This document shows positions 1-5,573 of a stretch of 7,480 bases of DNA, piece by piece. The stretch covers positions 4,196 through 11,675 of the forward strand of contig KL569388.1 of assembly GCA_000715685.1 (NCBI GenBank), written 5' to 3'. The notes beneath the pieces were generated by a model. It did not search any database. It saw only the letters and a list, made by a program, of their open reading frames with translations, and was not told where the DNA came from. A program made the translations under genes and the position numbers. Source of the DNA: Streptomyces lilacinus (GTDB lineage: Bacteria; Actinomycetota; Actinomycetes; Streptomycetales; Streptomycetaceae). How positions within the stretch are numbered: position 1 is the first letter of the stretch; every line of letters starts with the position of its first letter.

Positions 1-805
1 CTACGCCGCCGCCAACGCCTTCCTGGACTCCCTCGCCCAGCACCGCGCCGCCCGCGGCCTGCCCGCCCTGAGCATCAACTGGGGCCCCTGGGCCGAGGCC
101 GGACTCGCCGCCCGCCCCGACCGGGGCGGCGCCCTGGCCGGCCGCGGCATCCTCAGCCTCGCGCCGGAGGACGGCATCCGGGCCCTGGACCGGCTGCTGC
201 GCACCCCGACCGCCCAGGCCGGCGTCCTGCCCCTGGACCGCGAGAAGCTGCGCGAGTCCGCCGCGGGCGGGCTGCTCCCCGGCCTCCTGGCCGGCCTGCT
301 CGACACCGACCCCGGCACCGACACCGCCGGGACCCGGCAACCCCGGGACGGGCTGCGGCGCACGCTGCTCTCCGTCGAACCGGGCCGGCGCCGCCGCGCC
401 CTCCTCGTACGGCACTGCCAGGAGGAGGCCGGCCGGGTCCTCGGCCTGGACCCCGCGAAGGTCGACGCGGCCGCCCCGCTCACCAGCATGGGCTTCGACT
501 CGCTGCTCTCGCTGGAGCTCCGCAAGCGGCTGGAGTCCTCCCTGCGCACCGAACTCCCCGCCACCATCACCTGGCGCTACCCCACGATCGACGTGCTGGT
601 GCCCTTCCTCGCCGAGCGCATGGACATCGCGCTCGAAGCGGAGCCCGCGGCCGAGGCCGCCACGGCACCGGCAGCCACCCCGGCCGAGGCCGCCGGGGCG
701 CCCTCGCCCGATGACGACCTCGAGAGCGCCCTGGACGAGCTCTCCGACAGCGACATCGAGGCGCTCCTCCTCGCCAAGACCCAGCAGATCGACGAAGGGC
801 GTTGA
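1..805 (+). CDS. Modular type I polyketide synthase, C-terminal fragment (KR end, ACP, docking tail)
   Basis: This is the 3' end of a PKS gene whose start lies outside the window. It is read in the frame of base 2, giving 267 visible residues. The fragment opens on the end of a ketoreductase: YAAAN at residues 1-5 holds the catalytic Tyr and the active-site Asn, followed by SINWGPW at 24-30. A carrier protein follows, with the phosphopantetheine attachment site GFDSL and Ser167 as the modified residue. After an Ala/Pro/Glu-rich linker the protein ends in a short acidic helical segment containing LSDSDIEALLLAKTQQI, which looks like a C-terminal docking domain. The TGA stop is one base before the ATG of the next PKS, so the two are almost certainly co-transcribed and translationally coupled. 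The protein reduces and carries a polyketide chain and passes it to the next protein. Which other domains its last module has, and how many modules precede it, cannot be seen. Confidence 0.96.
   Translation, partial: YAAANAFLDSLAQHRAARGLPALSINWGPWAEAGLAARPDRGGALAGRGILSLAPEDGIRALDRLLRTPTAQAGVLPLDREKLRESAAGGLLPGLLAGLLDTDPGTDTAGTRQPRDGLRRTLLSVEPGRRRRALLVRHCQEEAGRVLGLDPAKVDAAAPLTSMGFDSLLSLELRKRLESSLRTELPATITWRYPTIDVLVPFLAERMDIALEAEPAAEAATAPAATPAEAAGAPSPDDDLESALDELSDSDIEALLLAKTQQIDEGR
2..300 (+). other. Ketoreductase domain, C-terminal remnant of upstream module
   Basis: The window begins exactly at the catalytic Tyr codon of a KR. The Tyr-x-x-x-Asn pair (residues 1 and 5) and the downstream SINWGPW segment are intact, so the KR is probably active. 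The NADPH-binding loop, the catalytic Lys and Ser and the stereochemistry markers lie upstream of the window. The first 84 bases match the equivalent part of the second PKS (4824-4907) at 73 positions by hand comparison. Confidence 0.9.
395..631 (+). other. Acyl carrier protein domain of upstream PKS module
   Basis: This is a typical four-helix carrier protein of about 79 residues. The attachment motif is MGFDSLLSLELRKRLE, and the serine codon is at 500-502. The WRYPTIDVL segment that follows is the usual end of helix III of a PKS carrier protein. Its cargo is the growing chain handed to the KS encoded at 909-2177. Confidence 0.95.
710..802 (+). other. Putative C-terminal docking domain, class 2 (CurG-like)
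   Basis: The last 31 residues start with an acidic stretch (DDDLESALDE) and continue into LSDSDIEALLLAKTQQI. From family knowledge, an Leu-Ser-x-x-(D/E)-(hydrophobic)-x-Ala-Leu-Leu-Leu pattern at the extreme C-terminus is typical of class 2 PKS docking domains, known from cyanobacterial and myxobacterial systems such as CurG/CurH of the curacin pathway. It is joined to the ACP by a flexible Ala/Pro linker (about 632-709). It should pair with the helix at the start of the next protein. The class was assigned from memory of the motif, not from a profile search. Confidence 0.72.
794..799 (+). promoter_or_regulatory. Ribosome binding site for the second PKS gene
   Basis: GAAGGG lies 7 bases before the ATG at 807, inside the last codons of the upstream gene. 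It supports 807 as the true start over the upstream in-frame ATG at 711, which would read through the docking segment of the preceding gene in another frame. The position also fits translational coupling across the 1-base gap. Confidence 0.75.
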
Positions 806-806
806 C

Positions 807-3800
807 ATGACCTCGCCGGACGAGAAGCAGACCTCCACCCTCAAACGCGCCTACCTGGCCATGGAACGGATGCAGCGCAAGCTCGACGCGTACGAGCGCG
901 CCGCCTCCGAGCCCGTCGCGATCGTCGGCCTCGGCTGCCGCTTCCCCGGCGGCGCCGTCGACGCCGACACCTACTGGGACGTGCTGAGCAAGGGCATCGA
1001 CGCCGTCACCGAGGTCCCCGCGGACCGCTGGGACGCCGACGCCTTCTTCAGCGAGAAGCCCGCGCCGGGCAAGGTCAGCACCCGCTCGGGCGGCTTCCTC
1101 GACGACGTCGACCGCTTCGACCACGAGTTCTTCGGGATATCCCGGCGCGAGGCCCTCTTCATGGACCCGCAGCAGCGGCTGAGCCTCGAGGTCGCCTGGG
1201 AGGCCCTGGAGAACGCCGGCCTCGCCCCGTCCTCGCTGGCCGGCAGCCGGACCGGCGTCTTCATGGGCGTCGCCAGCTTCGACTTCGCCACCGAGAACCT
1301 CCACCACCCGCTCGACTACACCGCGCACGCCACCACGGGCTTCGCGCACAGCGTCCTGCCCGGCCGCATCTCCTACACCCTCGACCTGCGCGGCCCCAGC
1401 GTGGCCGTCGACACCGCCTGCTCCTCGGCCCTGGTCGCCGTGCACCAGGCCGCCCAGAGCCTGCGGGCCGGCGAGTGCGACCTGGCCCTGACCGGCGGCG
1501 TCAACGTCATCCTCTCGCCGCTCCCGAGCGTGTCCTTCTCGCAGTTCGGCCGCATGGTCTCCGTCGACGGCCGCTGCAAGGCCTTCGACGCCTCCGCCAA
1601 CGGCTACGTCCGCAGCGAGGGGTGCGGCGTCGTCGTCCTCAAGCGCCTGTCGGACGCCGTCCGCGACGGCGACGACGTCCTCGCCGTGCTGCGCGGCGGC
1701 GCCGTCAACCAGGACGGCCGCAGCGCCGGCCTCACCGCCCCCAACGGCTCCGCCCAGCGCGACGTGCTGCGCCGCGCCGTCGCCGCCGCCGGCATCGAGG
1801 CCCACGAGGTGGGCTTCGTCGAGGCGCACGGCACCGGCACCCGGCTCGGCGACCCCATCGAGGTCGAGGCCCTCGCCGACGTCTACGGCCGCCCCGAGGG
1901 CGCCCCCCTCTACCTCGGCTCGTGCAAGACCAACATCGGCCACCCCGAGGCGGCCGCCGGCATCGCCGGACTCATCAAGACCGTCCTCGCCCTCCGCCAC
2001 GCCGCGATCCCCGGCAACCTCCACTTCCGCGAGCTCAACCCCGACATCTCCTTCGACGGCACCACCTTCGTCGTCCCCACCGAGCTCACCCCCTGGCCCG
2101 CCGGCGGCCGCCGCATCGCCGGCGTGAGCAGCTTCGGCTTCAGCGGCACCAACGCCCACCTCATCCTCGAGGAGGCCCCCGAGCGGACCGTGTCCGCCGC
2201 GGACGACCGCCGGCCGACGCACGTCCTGGCCCTGTCCGCCAAGAGCGGACCGGCCCTGGCCGAACTCGCCGGCAGATACCGGGACCGGCTCACCGCCGAC
2301 GGGCCCGGCACCCTCGCCGACGTCTGCTTCTCCGCCAACACCGGCCGCTCCGCCTTCCGCCACCGCCTCGCCGTCGCCGGCGCGAGCACGCGGGACGTCG
2401 CCGACGAGCTCGCCGCCTTCGCCGCCGGCGAGCCGCTGGGCGAGGGCACCGCCGCCGCCGAGGCCCGCGACCGCGAGGTGGTCTTCCTCTTCACCGGCCA
2501 GGGCGTGCAGCGCGTGGGCATGGCCCGCGGCCTGTACGAGACGCAGCCCACCTTCCGCGCCGCCATGGACCGCTGCGACGCGATCCTGCGGCCCATGCTC
2601 GACAAGCCGCTGCTGTCCGTCCTTTATCCCGAGGACCCCGAGTCCCAGGAGGTCAACGAGACCGGCTACGCCCAACCGGCCGTCTTCGCCGTCGAGTACG
2701 CCATGGCGCAGCTGTGGCGGTCCTGGGGCGTGGAGCCGGTGGCCGTCCTCGGCCACAGCTTCGGCGAGTACGTCGCCGCCTGCGTGGCCGGCGCGATGAG
2801 CCTGGAGGACGGCCTCAAGCTGACCGTGGCCCGCTCCCGGCTCATGCAGACCCTCGCCGGCACCGGCGCGATGGCCGCCATCGCCGCCTCCGAACTGGAG
2901 GTCGCCGAGGAGATCGCCGAATGGCCCGACCGCATCTCCATCGCCGCCGTCAACGGCCCGATCGGCACCACGATCTCGGGCGACCGCGAGCTGGTGGAGC
3001 GGGTCTGCGCCGTCTTCGCCGCACGCGACGTGCGCGCCAAGCTCCTGCACATCACCACCTCCTCCCACTCCCCGCTCGTCGAGCCGATCCTCGAGGACCT
3101 GCGCCGCGCCGCCGAGGAGATCACCTTCTCGCCGCCGCGCATCCCGCTGGTCTCCAACCTCGACGGCGAGCTCTGGCAGTGGGACGAGGCCCCGGACGCC
3201 GACTACTGGTGCCGGCACGCCCGCCGCCCGGTGCGCTTCGCCGCCGGCGTCTCCACCCTCCTCGGCATGGGCTACCGCACCTTCCTCGAGGTCGGCCCCG
3301 CACCCGTCCTGCTCGGCCTGGTCGGCGACATGCTGCCCGCCGACCACGACGCCCTGCTGCTGCCCAGCCTGCGGCCCAAGCAGGACGACTGGCAGGTCCT
3401 CGCCGCGACCGTCGCCCAGCTGTACGCCCACGGCGGCGACCTCGACTGGAGCGGCTTCGACGCCGACTACACCCGCACCCGGGTCCGGGTGCCGAGCTAC
3501 GCCTTCGACGGCACCCCCTGCCGACGCGAACCGCGCCATCGCGGCACCGACGCCCTCGACGAGACCTGGCAGGACGACACCGGCGGCGAAGCGGCCGCCG
3601 AGGACGGCGAGTTCGCGGACGAGGACCTCCTGTACCGCCTCGCCTGGCGCCCCGCCGAACCCGCCGGCCCGGCGGACGGCACGCCGCGCACCTGGGTCGT
3701 GCTCACCGACGGCACCGGCGTCGGCGACGCCGTCGCCGCGGCCGCCGCCGAGCGCGGCGAGCGCTGCGTCCGCGTCCTGCCCGGCACCGCGTACGCCCAC

Positions 3801-5573
3801 GACGGCGGCGCCGAGGCCACCGTCCGCGACGACGAACCCGCCGACCTCGCCCGCCTCCTGGACGACCTGGCCGCCGACGGCGACGAGCTCGAGGTGATCC
3901 ACCTGCGCAGCCTCGACGCCGGGACCGCGCCCGGCTCCGTCCCCACGAGCGCCGAGGACGACGCCAGTCTGAGCGCGGTGCGCGCCGCGCAGGCCCTCGC
4001 CCGCGACACCGGCTCCCGCACGGCCCGCCTGTGGCTCGTCACCCGCGGCGCGGTCCGCACCCCCGGCGGCGGCACCGCCCCGCTCGCCGTCGCGCCCGCC
4101 ACCCTGTGGGGCCTGGGCCGGGCCCTCCAGCAGGAGCACGCCGCCGTCTGGGGCGGCCTCGTCGACCTCGACCCGCAGGCCGCACCGCGGCCCCTCGCCG
4201 ACCGGCTGCTCGCCGAGATCGCGCACCGCGACGGCGAGGACCAGGTCGCCCTGCACGGCGACGGCCGCCACGTGGCCCGCCTCGTGCGCGAGGACACCCC
4301 CGCCGCCCCGGCCCGCGGCACCCTCTGGCGCCGCGACGCCGCCTACCTGATCACCGGCGGCCTGGGCGGCGTCGGCCTCCACGTCGCCCGGTCCCTGGCC
4401 CGGGCCGGCGCCCGGCACCTCGTCCTGGCCGGCCGCACCCCGCTGCCGCCGCGCGAGGAGTGGGCCGCGCTGCCCGCCGACGACCCGGCGGCCGTACGGG
4501 TCGCCGCCGTCCGCGAGCTCGAGGCCCTCGGCGCGCACGTCCACCTCGAGGCGCTCGACGTCTCCGACGAGGACCGGGTGGGCGCCTTCCTCGACCGCTG
4601 GGACCGCGAGTGCCGGCCCGCCCTCCGGGGCGTGGTGCACGCCGCAGGCGTCGGCGACGTCGTCCCGCTGACCGAGCTCACGCCCGAGGCGCTCGCCTGG
4701 CACCTGCGCTCCAAGGCGCTCGGCGCCTGGGTCCTGCACCGCCGCTTCGAGGGCCGCGAGCTGGACTTCTTCACCCTCTTCTCCTCCACCAGCTCCCTCC
4801 TCAGCTCGCCCTTCTTCGCCGCCTACGCGGCCGCCAACGCCTCCCTGGACGCCCTCGCCCAGCTGCGCCGCGACCTCGGCCTGCCCGGCCAGAGCATCAA
4901 CTGGGGCATCTGGCGGGACACCGGCATGGCCGCGCGGGAGGCCGAGGCCACCCCCGGCCTCAGCCGGGGCATGGGCACCCTCCGCCCGGCCCAGGCCCTG
5001 CGCGTCCTGCACCGCCTGCTGCGGCACGACGCGCCGCAGGTGGCCGTGGTGCCCGTCGACTGGAACGACTGGGGACGCCGCTACCGGGACGTCTCCGGCT
5101 CGGCCCTGCTGGCCGAACTCGTCGACGCCGGCGGCGACATGCCCGCCACCCGGGCCGGCACCCGCCGCGCCCGCCGGCTGCCCGGCCGCGAGGACCTCCT
5201 CCGGCTCCCGGAGGCCGAGCGCGCCGACCTGCTCACCGAGCGGCTCCTGCTGAGCGTCACCGCCACCCTGGACGCCGCGTCCTCCCGGCCGGACGCCGAC
5301 CAGCCGCTCATCGACCTCGGCGTCGACTCCCTCATGGCCGTCGAGCTCAAGAACGAGATCGAGGGCGGCCTCGGCGTCACCCTGCCCATCTCCGCCTTCC
5401 TCGAGGGCGCCTCCGTCCGGGGACTCGTCGCCCGCGTCCTCGCCGAGCTGCCGACCGCCGGCGCGCCGGCCGCGGACGCGCCCATCCGGCGGGCGGAGCG
5501 CTACGAGGACGCCGCCGCCGAACTGCTCGCGCGGCTCGGCGACCTCCCCGACGCACAGGAGAGCGAGAAGTGA
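807..5573 (+). CDS. Type I polyketide synthase, single module KS-AT-KR-ACP
   Basis: This is a complete 1588-residue PKS carrying one extension module. Domain order: N-terminal docking helix (about 5-34), KS (35-457; Cys205, His341, His379), AT (about 556-860; Ser651, His754), KR (about 941-1425; NADPH loop GGLGGVG at 1184-1190, Lys1303, Ser1327, Tyr1340, Asn1344) and ACP (about 1461-1547; Ser1508). All catalytic residues are present, so the module should be fully active. Only an acidic linker of about 40 residues separates the AT region from the KR, so there is no dehydratase or enoylreductase. The expected product is a beta-hydroxyacyl chain on the ACP. The ATG at 807 was chosen because it has a good Shine-Dalgarno site and leaves a full docking helix. 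The stop overlaps the GTG start of the NRPS that follows. The AT motifs are unusual (GHSFG, TSSH), so the extender unit is uncertain. The chemical product cannot be named. Confidence 0.97.
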   Translation: MTSPDEKQTSTLKRAYLAMERMQRKLDAYERAASEPVAIVGLGCRFPGGAVDADTYWDVLSKGIDAVTEVPADRWDADAFFSEKPAPGKVSTRSGGFLDDVDRFDHEFFGISRREALFMDPQQRLSLEVAWEALENAGLAPSSLAGSRTGVFMGVASFDFATENLHHPLDYTAHATTGFAHSVLPGRISYTLDLRGPSVAVDTACSSALVAVHQAAQSLRAGECDLALTGGVNVILSPLPSVSFSQFGRMVSVDGRCKAFDASANGYVRSEGCGVVVLKRLSDAVRDGDDVLAVLRGGAVNQDGRSAGLTAPNGSAQRDVLRRAVAAAGIEAHEVGFVEAHGTGTRLGDPIEVEALADVYGRPEGAPLYLGSCKTNIGHPEAAAGIAGLIKTVLALRHAAIPGNLHFRELNPDISFDGTTFVVPTELTPWPAGGRRIAGVSSFGFSGTNAHLILEEAPERTVSAADDRRPTHVLALSAKSGPALAELAGRYRDRLTADGPGTLADVCFSANTGRSAFRHRLAVAGASTRDVADELAAFAAGEPLGEGTAAAEARDREVVFLFTGQGVQRVGMARGLYETQPTFRAAMDRCDAILRPMLDKPLLSVLYPEDPESQEVNETGYAQPAVFAVEYAMAQLWRSWGVEPVAVLGHSFGEYVAACVAGAMSLEDGLKLTVARSRLMQTLAGTGAMAAIAASELEVAEEIAEWPDRISIAAVNGPIGTTISGDRELVERVCAVFAARDVRAKLLHITTSSHSPLVEPILEDLRRAAEEITFSPPRIPLVSNLDGELWQWDEAPDADYWCRHARRPVRFAAGVSTLLGMGYRTFLEVGPAPVLLGLVGDMLPADHDALLLPSLRPKQDDWQVLAATVAQLYAHGGDLDWSGFDADYTRTRVRVPSYAFDGTPCRREPRHRGTDALDETWQDDTGGEAAAEDGEFADEDLLYRLAWRPAEPAGPADGTPRTWVVLTDGTGVGDAVAAAAAERGERCVRVLPGTAYAHDGGAEATVRDDEPADLARLLDDLAADGDELEVIHLRSLDAGTAPGSVPTSAEDDASLSAVRAAQALARDTGSRTARLWLVTRGAVRTPGGGTAPLAVAPATLWGLGRALQQEHAAVWGGLVDLDPQAAPRPLADRLLAEIAHRDGEDQVALHGDGRHVARLVREDTPAAPARGTLWRRDAAYLITGGLGGVGLHVARSLARAGARHLVLAGRTPLPPREEWAALPADDPAAVRVAAVRELEALGAHVHLEALDVSDEDRVGAFLDRWDRECRPALRGVVHAAGVGDVVPLTELTPEALAWHLRSKALGAWVLHRRFEGRELDFFTLFSSTSSLLSSPFFAAYAAANASLDALAQLRRDLGLPGQSINWGIWRDTGMAAREAEATPGLSRGMGTLRPAQALRVLHRLLRHDAPQVAVVPVDWNDWGRRYRDVSGSALLAELVDAGGDMPATRAGTRRARRLPGREDLLRLPEAERADLLTERLLLSVTATLDAASSRPDADQPLIDLGVDSLMAVELKNEIEGGLGVTLPISAFLEGASVRGLVARVLAELPTAGAPAADAPIRRAERYEDAAAELLARLGDLPDAQESEK
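819..908 (+). other. Putative N-terminal docking helix, class 2 (CurH-like)
   Basis: Residues 5-34 (LKRAYLAMERMQRKLDAYER and flanks) form one strongly charged, heptad-like helix that runs directly into the KS start EPVAIVGLGCRFPGG. From family knowledge, a Leu-Lys-Arg-Ala-x-Leu-Ala-(hydrophobic) start, an x-Gln-x-Lys-Leu-(D/E)-Ala core and no spacer before the KS are features of class 2 N-terminal docking domains. The likely partner is the C-terminal tail at 710-802. Confidence 0.75.
909..2177 (+). other. Ketosynthase (KS) domain
   Basis: The KS catalyses decarboxylative Claisen condensation of the incoming acyl chain with the extender unit on the ACP. The triad is complete: Cys205 in VDTACSSALV (codon 1419-1421), His341 in EAHGTGT and His379 in KTNIGHPEAA. 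The DAVTEVPADRWDADAFF segment near residues 65-81 and SGGFLDDVDRFDHEFFGISRREA are of the style common in hybrid, cyanobacterial and myxobacterial PKSs. The active-site Cys and the N-terminal docking helix make it an extension KS, not a loading KSQ. Confidence 0.97.
2475..3386 (+). other. Acyltransferase (AT) domain with non-consensus specificity motifs
   Basis: The AT loads the extender unit onto the ACP. Landmarks are FTGQGVQ at residues 562-568 (more often GQGSQ), the nucleophile in GHSFGEYVAA (Ser651), Arg676 in ARSRLM as the likely carboxylate-binding residue, and the catalytic His754 in TSSHSPLVEP. In family terms, malonyl-specific ATs usually have HAFH here and methylmalonyl-specific ones YASH. 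This domain has TSSH at 751-754. The rest of the domain (GEYVAACVAGAMSLEDG, RIPLVSNLDG) resembles malonyl-type ATs. Extender choice is therefore open: malonyl, or a 2-substituted unit. Confidence 0.93.
3387..3626 (+). other. AT-to-KR linker (no DH or ER)
   Basis: The post-AT segment holds RVRVPSYAFDGTPCRRE near residues 892-908. It aligns with the usual post-AT ending (V-P-(L/S)-x-Y-x-F, then basic residues and Tyr-Trp) but lacks the terminal Tyr-Trp. A short acidic, probably disordered stretch follows (residues about 917-940, rich in Asp, Glu, Ala and Gly) before the KR begins at LLYRLAW. There is no room for a dehydratase and no HxxxGxxxxP motif. Confidence 0.8.
3627..5081 (+). other. Ketoreductase (KR) domain, predicted active, stereotype unclear
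   Basis: The structural subdomain (about residues 941-1170, starting LLYRLAWRP) is followed by the catalytic subdomain. The Rossmann loop TGGLGGVG (1183-1190), Lys1303 in RSKALGAW, Ser1327 in LFSSTSS, and Tyr1340 and Asn1344 in YAAAN are all present, so it should reduce the beta-keto group using NADPH. The LDD triplet that marks B-type KRs is replaced by GDV at 1283-1285. The position eight residues before Tyr1340, where A-type KRs carry Trp, is Leu1332. Hydroxyl configuration therefore cannot be called by the usual rules. Confidence 0.94.
5187..5447 (+). other. Acyl carrier protein domain feeding the NRPS
   Basis: The attachment motif is DLGVDSLMAVELKNEIE, with Ser1508 (codon 5328-5330) as the phosphopantetheine site. 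The GLGVTLPISAFLEGASVRGL segment is of the type often seen in carrier proteins of mixed PKS/NRPS lines. This ACP should hold the beta-hydroxyacyl donor for the C domain at 5666-6934. A 41-residue tail follows, with a weakly helical DAAAELLARLGDLPDAQ stretch and a charged end. Confidence 0.95.
5557..5561 (+). promoter_or_regulatory. Ribosome binding site for the NRPS gene
   Basis: AGGAG lies 8 bases before the GTG at 5570, inside the end of the PKS gene. It decides the start: the next in-frame ATG (5636) lies 22 codons downstream and would remove most of the conserved N-terminal helix. The GTGA overlap between this start and the PKS stop is a classic coupling arrangement. Confidence 0.78.

Noticed and set aside
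711..806. Upstream in-frame ATG at 711 as an alternative start for the second PKS
   Set aside because: It would overlap the upstream gene by 95 bases and add a Ser/Arg/Thr-rich leader unlike any docking domain. The ATG at 807 has a well-placed GAAGGG and begins just before the docking helix.
3567..3630. Possible degenerate dehydratase remnant between AT and KR
   Set aside because: Only about 40 acidic residues are present, with no HxxxGxxxxP-like motif. It reads as a flexible linker.
567..5027. A 1486-residue open frame on the - strand, antisense to the second PKS
   Set aside because: Long stop-free antisense frames are expected opposite GC-rich genes with G/C-ending codons. The translation is low in complexity (Gly, Ala, Val, Glu rich), with no recognisable domain, and the + strand PKS has all its catalytic motifs.
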